Assembly: GCA_964346185.1 (NCBI GenBank)
Contig: CAYFTR010000004.1
Coordinates: forward strand, 16,045 to 80,044
Origin: JAAYJS01 sp964346185
GTDB lineage: Bacteria; Bacillota; Clostridia; Eubacteriales; Eubacteriaceae
Length of the DNA stretch: 64,000 bases
Reading direction: 5' to 3'
Shown here: positions 15,682 to 23,885 of the stretch, one piece after another
Numbering within the stretch: the stretch's first letter is position 1
Layout: each line of letters starts with the position of its first letter
Position numbers and translations under genes: made by a program
Notes under the pieces: generated by a model
The model's input: only the letters and a program-made list of their open reading frames with translations
The model's database searches: none
What the model was told of the DNA's origin: nothing

Positions 15682-16123
15682 ACTTCAAAGAGCTTGAAAG
15701 CCTGATTCGTCTTTTTGATTCCCTCAAACTGTCCGAATTGGCTCTGAAGCAAGGGGATTTTGAACTGGATTTAAAAAACAAAATCAAAAGGTCGCAGATA
15801 TCGAAATGCTGTCGACGATAAGCTGCGAACCTTCACTGAATATCGCCGAACCGTCTGCACAAGGCAATCAAACCTCCGGGCACATTGTCAAAGCACCGAT
15901 GGTCGGTGTTTTTTATGAGGCACCGTCTCCAAAATCAGAGCCCTTTGTTAAAAAAGGAGAGCGAATAGAAAAAGGACAGGTTTTATGTATCATCGAGGCG
16001 ATGAAAATGATTAATGAAGTGGTCTCACCGGTTTCCGGTGTTATCAGCAATATATTGATTGCAAACGGAGAAATGGTAGAATACGACACGCCGTTAATAG
16101 AAATAGAGGTTGCCGGTGTTTAA
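15678..16123 (+). CDS. accB: Biotin carboxyl carrier protein of acetyl-CoA carboxylase, encoded in two frames
   Basis: The gene begins at ATG 15678 (ATGA overlap with acpP) and reads MNFKELESLIRLF..., the normal BCCP N-terminus. This 0-frame stops at TAA 15819-15821 after 47 codons. The rest, including the biotin motif EAMKM and the beta-hammerhead core, lies in the -1 frame to 16123. A -1 shift at the in-phase heptamer A_AAA_AAC (15773-15779) joins 34 + 114 residues into 148, the usual family length, with the biotinyl lysine at about residue 110. The shift site is followed by a strong stem-loop. Alternatives: a homopolymer assembly error, or internal initiation at ATG 15806, which has only a poor ribosome binding site. 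BCCP carries CO2 between AccC and AccDA. Confidence 0.85.
15751..15833 (+). promoter_or_regulatory. Putative programmed -1 frameshift signal in accB
   Basis: Elements in order: SD-like AAGGGG (15751-15756); slippery heptamer A_AAA_AAC in the correct 0-frame phase (15773-15779); 8-base spacer; stem-loop with 5' arm AAGGT-CGCAG-a-TATCG (15788-15803) and 3' arm CGATA-ag-CTGCG-a-ACCTT (15816-15833), 15 pairs with small bulges and a 12-base loop. The 0-frame TAA lies inside the 3' arm. After slippage Lys-AAA and Asn-AAC tRNAs re-pair with AAA AAA. The SD-like element is 16 bases upstream of the heptamer, a little farther than in dnaX. Confidence 0.65.
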
Positions 16124-17501
16124 ACGGATATTAATTGCAAACAGGGGAGAAATTGCAATTCGCATTATCCGAGCTTGCCGAGAAATGGGAATAGAAACCG
16201 TATCCATCCATTCGGTGTCGGATAAACAACAATTGCATGTTCAAATGGCGGATCAATCGATTTGTGTCGGTCCGGCACAAGCCGCTTATTCTTATTTAAA
16301 TGTCGCCTCAATATTAAGTGCCGCCATTCTTACCAATTGCGATGCCGTTCATCCGGGATACGGGTTTTTATCTGAAAACCCCGACTTTGTTCGTGCCGTA
16401 GAAGCCTGCGGTATAACTTTTATCGGACCGACGGGAGATGTCATCGAACAGATGGGAGACAAAATTGCTGCAAAAACATGTATGATAGCCAATGATGTTC
16501 CGACGGTTCCCGGATCCGACGGTCCCGTTAACAGCCCGGAAGATGCAGCAAATCTATGTCGGAAAATCGGAATGCCCGTTTTAATAAAAGCCGTTTCGGG
16601 CGGTGGCGGACGCGGTATGCGACGTGTCGACAAAGAAGAGGACATATTAGCTGCATATGAACAGGCACGCTCCGAAGCAAAAGCCTGTTTTGGCGATGAT
16701 CGCGTTTATATCGAAAAATTAATTTTGAACCCCCGTCATATAGAATTTCAAATTTTGGCGGATCAATTCGGAAACTGTATCCATTTGGGCGAGAGAGACT
16801 GTTCCATTCAAAGAAAAAACCAAAAAATATTGGAGGAGTCACCCTCATTGTTTCTGGATGAAAAGCTTCGTGAAAGAATGGGAGCCACCGCCAAGCGTGC
16901 CGCACAGGCATGTGGTTATACCAATGCAGGCACTGTGGAATTTGTTGTTGATGAAAATAAGAATTTTTATTTTATAGAGATGAACACTCGTATACAGGTG
17001 GAACATCCTGTCACGGAAATGGTAACCGGTATCGATCTGATTAAAGAGCAATTGCGTATTGCGAGCGGTTTACCGCTATCTGTTCGGCAAGAAGAGGTAC
17101 GGCTACACGGTTGGGCAATGGAATGTCGTATCAACGCGGAAATGCCTTGGGAAGACTTTAAACCGTCGTCGGGTAAAATTAACTTTTTTCATGAACCCGG
17201 CGGTATGAACACGCGATTTGACTCGCTCTTATACACAGGGGGAGAGATCAGTCCTTTTTACGATTCTATGATCGGTAAAATTATTGTATTGGGAAGTAAT
17301 CGCTTGGAAGCAATACGTAAAATGCGTCGAGCAATTGAAGAGACCATTATTGAAGGTGTGCACACCAATGCGGCGTTTCAATACACTATTTTACACGATG
17401 CCGATTTTATTCGGGGGCGTTTTGACACCGGATATATTGAAAAAAAGAAAAAATCACTACTTTCTTTAATGGAGTTGGACGGCAGGGTGAAGAATGAATA
17501 A
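16116..17501 (+). CDS. accC: Acetyl-CoA carboxylase, biotin carboxylase subunit
   Basis: 461 residues. ATP-grasp enzyme that carboxylates the biotin on BCCP using ATP and bicarbonate. The N-terminus MFKRILIANRGEIAIRI, the glycine-rich loop KAVSGGGGRGMR and the FIEMNTRIQVEHPVTE active-site block are intact. The start is GTG at 16116, six bases after AGAGG and giving the standard N-terminus; a TTG six bases earlier has no spacing for the ribosome binding site. It overlaps the accB stop by 8 bases. Confidence 0.95.
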   Translation: MFKRILIANRGEIAIRIIRACREMGIETVSIHSVSDKQQLHVQMADQSICVGPAQAAYSYLNVASILSAAILTNCDAVHPGYGFLSENPDFVRAVEACGITFIGPTGDVIEQMGDKIAAKTCMIANDVPTVPGSDGPVNSPEDAANLCRKIGMPVLIKAVSGGGGRGMRRVDKEEDILAAYEQARSEAKACFGDDRVYIEKLILNPRHIEFQILADQFGNCIHLGERDCSIQRKNQKILEESPSLFLDEKLRERMGATAKRAAQACGYTNAGTVEFVVDENKNFYFIEMNTRIQVEHPVTEMVTGIDLIKEQLRIASGLPLSVRQEEVRLHGWAMECRINAEMPWEDFKPSSGKINFFHEPGGMNTRFDSLLYTGGEISPFYDSMIGKIIVLGSNRLEAIRKMRRAIEETIIEGVHTNAAFQYTILHDADFIRGRFDTGYIEKKKKSLLSLMELDGRVKNE

Positions 17502-18378
17502 TTTTTTAAAACGCAGAAATTTAATCCATTTAATAAAAAATAGACGAAAAAAGGAAGACGACGTTCAATTCAAGGTAAAGAAACCGGGTACCATACCGGA
17601 GCATCTTTTCAGCCAATGTCCGAATTGCGGTAACAATATATTAACCGATCGTCTTGCGGAAGCCGATAAGGTTTGCCCCGAGTGCGATTATCATTTTGCC
17701 ATGGGGGCAAGGGAGCGGCTAAACTTGATTTTGGATCCAAACTATCAACTTATCCAAAATAAACCCCGTTACAAAAACCCCTTAAATTTTCCCGGATATA
17801 AAGAAAAGATGAAAGAACTGGTCAAAAATACGGGTGTTGAAGAGGCCGTTATGGTTGCAAAGGGTACGATTGACGGGTATCCTCTCATCGCCATGTCAAT
17901 GGATGCCGCTTATATGATGGGCAGCATGGGATCTTTTGTAGGAGAACAGATAACGCGGGGGTTTGAATTGGCCGGCGATAAAAAATGGCCGGTCATTATT
18001 TTTTCCGCCAGCGGTGGTGCACGGATGCAAGAGGGTATTTTTTCCTTGATGCAAATGGCAAAAACGGCCGGTGCCGTGCGGGAACACGGCGAAAAAGGTT
18101 TGTTGTATATTTCCTGTATCACTCATCCGACAACGGGCGGAGTTACCGCAAGCTTTGCATCTTTAGGAGATATTATACTTGCGGAACCCGGTGCATTAAT
18201 CGGCTTTGCCGGCAGGCGGGTCATCGAACAAACCATCGGAGAAAAATTGCCCGAACAGTTTCAAAAATCGGAATTTATGCAGAAACACGGTTTTATTAAC
18301 AAGGTCGTCCATCGACAGAATTTAAGGAAAACCATAGCTCGTATAATGTCGCTTCACGGCGGGGTAAAAAAGAAATGA
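17494..18378 (+). CDS. accD: Acetyl-CoA carboxylase carboxyltransferase subunit beta
   Basis: 294 residues. N-terminal four-cysteine zinc ribbon (CPNC near 42, CPEC near 60) followed by a crotonase-fold carboxyltransferase domain with the SGGARMQEG oxyanion region. It transfers the carboxyl group from biotin to acetyl-CoA with AccA. It overlaps accC by 8 bases and accA by four (ATGA). A lysine/arginine-rich N-terminal 30 residues precede the zinc finger, within the normal range. Confidence 0.95.
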   Translation: MNNFLKRRNLIHLIKNRRKKEDDVQFKVKKPGTIPEHLFSQCPNCGNNILTDRLAEADKVCPECDYHFAMGARERLNLILDPNYQLIQNKPRYKNPLNFPGYKEKMKELVKNTGVEEAVMVAKGTIDGYPLIAMSMDAAYMMGSMGSFVGEQITRGFELAGDKKWPVIIFSASGGARMQEGIFSLMQMAKTAGAVREHGEKGLLYISCITHPTTGGVTASFASLGDIILAEPGALIGFAGRRVIEQTIGEKLPEQFQKSEFMQKHGFINKVVHRQNLRKTIARIMSLHGGVKKK

Positions 18379-19322
18379 TAGAAAACTACGAAAAAAAGTA
18401 CAATGCGTTAGTAAAACAAGAAGAAAAAATCAAAAACTTTGTCGATGAAAATGTGCGTTACCAATTGCTGAAAGATTTGAATGCTGCAAAAACGGAAATC
18501 AGAAAAAATGCTTCTGAAAATTTAAGTGCATCCGACAGGGTGTATTTGGCACGTCATCCCAAGCGTCCGAAAACCACAGCATTTATAGCAAACCTTTTGG
18601 AAGATCCGATTTATTTTCATGGAGATCGCAATTACGGCGATGACAAAAGCATCATCGGCGGTATTGCGACGTTTCAAGGAGAACCCGTTACTTTTTTAGC
18701 AACCGCTAAAGGCGAAACGTTGGAAGAAAATTTAAAATACAACTTCGGAATGCCCAATCCCGAAGGTTATCGCAAAGCCATTCGCTTAATGGAACAGGCA
18801 AATAAATTTAAAAGACCCGTTTTAACCTTTGTGGATACACCCGGGGCTTATCCCGGCAGTGAAGCGGAAGAACGGGGACAAGGCGAGGCGATTGCCGCCT
18901 GTATTCACTGTATGACGGGTTTAAAAGTACCCGTTATTGCACTAATAACAGGGGAGGGCGGCAGTGGCGGTGCCTTGGCTTTGGCTGTTGCCAATCAGGT
19001 AATAATGTTGGAAAATGCCGTATATTCCATCTTATCACCGGAAGGCTTTGCTTCCATTTTATGGAAAGACAGTACCCGTTCGCAGGAAGCAGCACAAGTG
19101 ATGAAACTGACGGCACGGGATTTAAAAGACTTCGGCGTGTGTGATCGCATAATAGAAGAAGAGATCGCCTTCGAGAAAAAAGAATTTCAAAACAATTTTA
19201 AACGTGTAAAATTGGCAATCGGCGAGGAATTGCAACGATTAAAACGTTTTTCCGGAGATCGTTTAAAGCATATGCGTATGCAAAAATTTCGAAAAATAGG
19301 GAGAACTTTTCATGGGAATTAG
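18375..19322 (+). CDS. accA: Acetyl-CoA carboxylase carboxyltransferase subunit alpha
   Basis: 315 residues. Crotonase fold with the GGIATFQGEPV start of the core, DTPGAYPG and GEGGSGGALALAVA motifs. It pairs with AccD as an alpha2beta2 transferase. ATGA overlap with accD and a 10-base overlap with fabH show tight coupling. Nothing unusual. Confidence 0.95.
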   Translation: MIENYEKKYNALVKQEEKIKNFVDENVRYQLLKDLNAAKTEIRKNASENLSASDRVYLARHPKRPKTTAFIANLLEDPIYFHGDRNYGDDKSIIGGIATFQGEPVTFLATAKGETLEENLKYNFGMPNPEGYRKAIRLMEQANKFKRPVLTFVDTPGAYPGSEAEERGQGEAIAACIHCMTGLKVPVIALITGEGGSGGALALAVANQVIMLENAVYSILSPEGFASILWKDSTRSQEAAQVMKLTARDLKDFGVCDRIIEEEIAFEKKEFQNNFKRVKLAIGEELQRLKRFSGDRLKHMRMQKFRKIGRTFHGN

Positions 19323-20244
19323 CATAGAAAAAACAGCAAAGTACTTACCGGAAAGAATTGTACCTAATTCTGAATTTGAAACTTTTTTAGACACTTCCGA
19401 CCAATGGATCGCTGAGAGAACCGGTATTCATAAAAGACATTTTGCGTCCGAAAAGGAAGACACCTCCGCCATTGCTTTAAAAGCTTGTGAAGCTCTGCAC
19501 TTAAGTGAAACGGAAAAAGAAAAAATAGATGCCGTTTTTGTTGCAACGTTTACACCAGATTTATTGGCACCCTCTATTGCCGCATCCTTACAAGGTCCTT
19601 TAGGTTTAAAGGAAAATTTGTTTGCCATCGATTTTAATATGGGGTGCAGCGGGTACGTTGCCGGCGTACATTTGGCGGAGCGCTTTTTAGAAAACGGTCG
19701 TATGGCATTAGTGGTAGGAGCGGAGGTTATATCCAAGGTTATTGATATGACGGATCGAACCACAGCCGTTATTTTCGCGGACGGTGCCGGTGTCACATTG
19801 GTTAAAAAAACGAAAGAATCGATTTATTTTGATGAGGGAACGCGAAGTAATCTCGAGGATATTTATACACCGGGCATTCAAGTCGGTACATCCTTGGGAA
19901 AATTGACAATGCAGGGTAAAAATGTTTTCAGATTTGCTTCTAAAACCTTACCGGAATCTATGAAAAGAACGTTGAAGCAAGCCGGTATTTCTGCAGAAGA
20001 TGTCACACACGTTGTATGTCATCAGGCCAATAGTCGTATTATTGACCATGTTGCTAAAAAAGTTGGCTTACCGACATCTCGGTTCTTTATAAATATCGAT
20101 AAAACAGGTAATACGTCTTCGGCCAGTATTCCGATAGCTCTGGACGATATGAGCGACAACAACCTTATCAAACGCGGCGAATGGGTAATGTTGATGGGAT
20201 TCGGTGCCGGTTTTTCGTGGGTCACCGCATTATTTAAATGGTAA
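19312..20244 (+). CDS. fabH: 3-oxoacyl-ACP synthase III (KAS III)
   Basis: 310 residues. Thiolase fold with catalytic triad Cys112 (NMGCSGY), His237 (VCHQANSRI) and Asn267 (KTGNTSSAS). It condenses a starter acyl-CoA with malonyl-ACP to begin each fatty acid. The ATG overlaps accA by 10 bases with AGGGAG upstream. The C-terminal GFGAGFSW element is present, so the protein is complete. Confidence 0.95.
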   Translation: MGISIEKTAKYLPERIVPNSEFETFLDTSDQWIAERTGIHKRHFASEKEDTSAIALKACEALHLSETEKEKIDAVFVATFTPDLLAPSIAASLQGPLGLKENLFAIDFNMGCSGYVAGVHLAERFLENGRMALVVGAEVISKVIDMTDRTTAVIFADGAGVTLVKKTKESIYFDEGTRSNLEDIYTPGIQVGTSLGKLTMQGKNVFRFASKTLPESMKRTLKQAGISAEDVTHVVCHQANSRIIDHVAKKVGLPTSRFFINIDKTGNTSSASIPIALDDMSDNNLIKRGEWVMLMGFGAGFSWVTALFKW

Positions 20245-20249
20245 TCAAT

Positions 20250-21179
20250 ATGAAAATCAATAAAATGTTAGGGATCAAGTATCCTATTTTACAGGGCGGC
20301 ATGGCAAATATTGCAACGGGTCGCTTTGCGGCCGCCGTATCCAATGCCGGCGGTTTAGGTATTATCGGCGCGGGCGGTATGAACGCCGAAAGTCTGCGAA
20401 AGGAAATCCGTTTGTGTGCCGCTCTGACCGATCAACCCTTCGGGGTCAATATTATGCTTTTAAATCCGGAATCGGAAAAAATGGCAGAGGTTGTCTGTGA
20501 AGAGAAGGTGTTTCTTGTAACGACCGGTGCAGGCAATCCCGGACAATACATAAAAAAATGGAAAGAATACGGTATCAAGGTATTTCCCGTTGTATCGAAT
20601 GTAAGTTTGGCAATTCGAATGGCCTCCTCGGGTGTCGACGGTATTATAGCCGAAGGTACCGAAGGCGGCGGACATATCGGTGAGATGACCACCATGACTT
20701 TAGTTCCACAGGTTTGTTCGGAAATCGATATTCCCGTTATAGCGGCAGGCGGTATTGCGGAGGGCAGGCAAATGTTGGCGGCCGAGGCATTGGGTGCATC
20801 GGGCGTTCAGATCGGAACGCTCTTATTGGTTGCCGATGAATGCCCGATTCATGAAAATTATAAAAATCGTATTCTCAAAGCCAAAAGTGCTCAAATTACG
20901 GTAACGGGTCGCAACGGGGGCACACCGGTACGTTTAATTAAAAATCCCATGGCAAAAGAATACATTGCCAAAGAAAAGGAAGGCTGGACAGCGGAGCAAT
21001 TAGAAGTTTTTACCTTGGGTTCCCTTAAAAAAGCGGTATTGGAGGGCGATTTGGATAAAGGCTCCTTAATGGCGGGGTTGGTTGTCGGTCAAATTAACCG
21101 AAAGGGGACAGTTAAAACCCTTCTGGAAAACCTGCACCGGGCGTATATAACCGAACGAGAGGCCTTGTTATGTTCATAA
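20250..21179 (+). CDS. fabK: Enoyl-ACP reductase II, flavin-dependent
   Basis: 309 residues, TIM-barrel FMN protein of the nitronate monooxygenase-like family. The sequence tracks pneumococcal-type FabK closely: YPILQGGMA, FGVNIMLL, VTTGAGNP, EGTEGGGHIGE and the VIAAGGIA phosphate-binding loop. It reduces trans-2-enoyl-ACP in each elongation cycle and usually makes the organism insensitive to FabI inhibitors such as triclosan. The ATG at 20250 gives the standard N-terminus (MKINKMLGIKYPI); ATG 20238 would add four residues. No FabI or FabL is in this operon. Confidence 0.92.
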   Translation: MKINKMLGIKYPILQGGMANIATGRFAAAVSNAGGLGIIGAGGMNAESLRKEIRLCAALTDQPFGVNIMLLNPESEKMAEVVCEEKVFLVTTGAGNPGQYIKKWKEYGIKVFPVVSNVSLAIRMASSGVDGIIAEGTEGGGHIGEMTTMTLVPQVCSEIDIPVIAAGGIAEGRQMLAAEALGASGVQIGTLLLVADECPIHENYKNRILKAKSAQITVTGRNGGTPVRLIKNPMAKEYIAKEKEGWTAEQLEVFTLGSLKKAVLEGDLDKGSLMAGLVVGQINRKGTVKTLLENLHRAYITEREALLCS

Positions 21180-22222
21180 AAATCAAAAGCAAAGGAATTT
21201 CCGTACCGATTATCCAAGGCGGTATGGGTGTGGGTATATCCCTAGGAGGGCTGGCCGGTGCCGTTGCGGCACAAGGCGGCATGGGCGTGATATCTTCCGT
21301 TAATATTGGTTACCGTGAAGAAGACAGTTCATTAGATCCCGGCAAAGTCAATCGCAGGGCATTGTTAAAAGAAGTTAAAAAGGCAAGAGAATTAAGCCGA
21401 GGTAAAGGGATGATCGGTATCAATATTATGACGGCAATTTGCGATTATAAGGCACATATTCAGACAGCCGTGGAAGCAAAAGCGGATGCAATTATTATGG
21501 GGGCAGGTTTGCCTCTGGATTTGCCGAAATTGGTCGGTAATGCGGATATTGCCCTGGCACCGATTGTATCCGGGCGACGGGCATTGGCTTTAATAATGAA
21601 AGTCTGGAGCAGAAAATTTAACCGCAAGCCTGATTTTGTAATTGCGGAAGGTCGCGATGCCGGCGGGCATCTGGGTTTTTCCGAAGAAGAAATGGCAGAC
21701 CCCTCCCGTAATACCTTTGCAATTGTTAAAGAAGTTGCAGATTTTTTAAAAAATGCGGGAGAGTTTATTCCTGTTTTTGCGGCCGGTTCCGCCTTTGACG
21801 GATTTGACCTGAAAAAATATATGAATTTGGGTGCAAGCGGTGTTCAAATCGGCACACGGTTCATTGCAACTAAAGAATGTGATGCCCATAAAGGTTTTAA
21901 AGATGTTATTGTTAATGCAACAGAAGAGGACTTAGTTGTCATTAAAAGTCCCGTCGGTATGTTGGCAAGAGCGGTTCGCACCCCATTGGTGCAAAACGTA
22001 GAAAAATTTGGAAGAATACCACCGAAACATTGCGTTAAGTGTTTGTCCGCCTGTAATCCGAAAACCACCCCCTATTGTATTTCCCAAGCATTGTCGAATG
22101 CAGTGCGGGGCAATGTAAAAGAAGGCTTGTTTTTTTCTGGTTCCAATGTGAAACGTATTGAGAAAATAACAAGTGTTAAAGAAATCATGACATCGATTAT
22201 GGAAGAATGGAGAGAAGCATGA
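21170..22222 (+). CDS. Nitronate monooxygenase-family flavoprotein with C-terminal four-cysteine motif (FabX-like)
   Basis: 350 residues, a second FMN TIM barrel unlike FabK in detail. It has IIQGGMGVGISLGGLAGAVA, AEGRDAGGHLG and VFAAGSAFDG, then a C-terminal cluster C288-x2-C291-x3-C295-x7-C303 that suggests a 4Fe-4S site. Helicobacter FabX, a dehydrogenase/isomerase of decanoyl-ACP in unsaturated fatty acid synthesis, is an FMN plus 4Fe-4S member of this family. The operon has one FabZ and no FabA, FabM or FabN, so this gene could supply the double bond. That role is inference; an oxidoreductase of other function is possible. It overlaps fabK by 10 bases and fabD by four. Confidence 0.8.
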   Translation: MFIKIKSKGISVPIIQGGMGVGISLGGLAGAVAAQGGMGVISSVNIGYREEDSSLDPGKVNRRALLKEVKKARELSRGKGMIGINIMTAICDYKAHIQTAVEAKADAIIMGAGLPLDLPKLVGNADIALAPIVSGRRALALIMKVWSRKFNRKPDFVIAEGRDAGGHLGFSEEEMADPSRNTFAIVKEVADFLKNAGEFIPVFAAGSAFDGFDLKKYMNLGASGVQIGTRFIATKECDAHKGFKDVIVNATEEDLVVIKSPVGMLARAVRTPLVQNVEKFGRIPPKHCVKCLSACNPKTTPYCISQALSNAVRGNVKEGLFFSGSNVKRIEKITSVKEIMTSIMEEWREA

Positions 22223-23145
22223 CAACAGCGTTTTTATTTTCCGGTCAAGGTAGCCAACATAAGGGAATGGGAGCGGATTTGTACGAAACCTATCCTGAAG
22301 TACGGGCTTTCTACGATAATTTGGATGATGCAAAAAATATCAAAGAGCTTAGCTTTAAAGGCAGCTTAGAAGTAATTTCTCAAACAGCCAATACCCAACC
22401 GGTAATGGTCGCCTTTCAAATAGCCGTCAAAAATATTTTAATGGCAAAGGGTATAAAACCGACCATGACGGCAGGGTTAAGCCTGGGCGAATACGCCGCA
22501 TTGGCAACTGCCGGTGTTTTGGAAGATAAAACGGCCGTCGCCACAGCGGCCTTGCGAGGGGCACAAATGCAAAAAGCGTCCGAAGGTATCGATACCGCTA
22601 TGGTTGCAGTATTGGGGATGACACCGCAAAAAATAAGGGATGTCTTGGCACAATTACCTTCATCGGAACATAAAGCGGAAATTGCAAACATTAATTGTCC
22701 GGGACAGGTGGTTATATCCGGAGAAAAAAGCCGAGTTGCGGCGGCTTGTACAGCTATAAAAAATGCGGGAGCCCGTCGTTTGATACCTTTAAATGTTTCG
22801 GGACCTTTTCATACCTCTTATATGAAACCGGTCGGAGAGGCTCTGGAAGTGTATTTTAAAAAGATAACGTTTAAAGAAGAACAAGTACCCGTCGTCTATA
22901 ACACCCTTGGACGAACACGCGGACGGCATAATATTGCGGATTTAATGGTACGCCAAGTACAGTCGCCGATTTATTTTCAAGATAGTCTTGAATTTATGAT
23001 CAGCAACGGTATCAATACCTTTATTGAAATCGGATTTGGCGGTGTTTTGAAGGGATTTGTCAAAAAAATTAATAAAAACATACCGGTATATGAAGTCAAC
23101 ACGGTAGAAAGTATTGAAACTTATATAAAGGAGAATTGCTCATGA
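22219..23145 (+). CDS. fabD: Malonyl-CoA:ACP transacylase
   Basis: 308 residues. Alpha/beta hydrolase-like fold with FLFSGQGSQ at the N-terminus and the nucleophile Ser88 in GLSLGE. It loads malonyl groups on ACP. The ATG at 22219 was chosen because it gives MTTAFLFSGQ and forms an ATGA overlap with the preceding stop; an ATG four codons earlier is inside the upstream gene. A GPFHTSYM segment supplies the catalytic histidine. Confidence 0.95.
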   Translation: MTTAFLFSGQGSQHKGMGADLYETYPEVRAFYDNLDDAKNIKELSFKGSLEVISQTANTQPVMVAFQIAVKNILMAKGIKPTMTAGLSLGEYAALATAGVLEDKTAVATAALRGAQMQKASEGIDTAMVAVLGMTPQKIRDVLAQLPSSEHKAEIANINCPGQVVISGEKSRVAAACTAIKNAGARRLIPLNVSGPFHTSYMKPVGEALEVYFKKITFKEEQVPVVYNTLGRTRGRHNIADLMVRQVQSPIYFQDSLEFMISNGINTFIEIGFGGVLKGFVKKINKNIPVYEVNTVESIETYIKENCS

Positions 23146-23885
23146 AAAACAGCGGAAAAGTTGCACTTGTAACCGGTGCGGGTAAGGGTATCGGTCGTGC
23201 CGTTGCCATTGCGTTGGCCGAGAACGGCTATCGGATTGCCCTGCATTACCGTTCTAGCGAAGATGCGGCACTGGATACACAAAAGGCATGTGAAAGTTTC
23301 GGATCGGAAGTATTACTATTAAAAGCGGATCTTAGCGATTACAATGCCTGCGAAGCGATGGTTTTAAAACTCAAAGACCATTGGGGACAAGTGGATGTAT
23401 TGGTAAACAACGCAGGGATCACAAAGGATAATTTAATGTTGCGTATGCAACCGAAGGACTTTGACACCGTTGTTCAAACCAACCTCGGCTCCGCTTTTTA
23501 CCTCACTAAATTGTGTTCCTCTTTAATGGTAAAAAAACGCTACGGTCGGATTATTAACATATCCAGCGTTTCGGGTATCAGAGGTAATGTCGGTCAAGCC
23601 AATTACGCTGCGGCCAAAGCGGGATTAATCGGCCTGACTAAAACCGTTGCCAAAGAATTGGCCGGTCGCAATATTACCGCCAATGCAATTGCTCCGGGAT
23701 TTATCACCACGGATATGACGGCGGCACTTCGGGCGGACATTCAGGAAAAAATTAAAGCACAGATTCCGTTAGGTCGCTTCGGTTCACCGGAAGATATCGC
23801 CAAAACCGTTGTCTTTTTATGTTCCGATGGCGGCGATTACATAACGGGACAGGTGATCTCCGTAGATGGAGGATTAAATATATGA
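23142..23885 (+). CDS. fabG: 3-oxoacyl-ACP reductase
   Basis: 247 residues, classical short-chain dehydrogenase. NADPH site TGAGKGIGRA, NNAGIT, and the catalytic Ser-Tyr155-x3-Lys159 set (NYAAAKAG). It reduces 3-ketoacyl-ACP. The ATG at 23142 follows AAAGGAG by 8 bases and forms an ATGA overlap with fabD; a TTG six bases earlier is too close to the ribosome binding site. The C-terminal ITGQVISVDGGL motif is complete. Confidence 0.96.
   Translation: MKNSGKVALVTGAGKGIGRAVAIALAENGYRIALHYRSSEDAALDTQKACESFGSEVLLLKADLSDYNACEAMVLKLKDHWGQVDVLVNNAGITKDNLMLRMQPKDFDTVVQTNLGSAFYLTKLCSSLMVKKRYGRIINISSVSGIRGNVGQANYAAAKAGLIGLTKTVAKELAGRNITANAIAPGFITTDMTAALRADIQEKIKAQIPLGRFGSPEDIAKTVVFLCSDGGDYITGQVISVDGGLNI

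Noticed and set aside
15806..16123. Independent short accB starting at ATG 15806
   Set aside because: It has no good ribosome binding site and would lack the conserved N-terminus, which is present just upstream in another frame. Kept only as an alternative to frameshifting.
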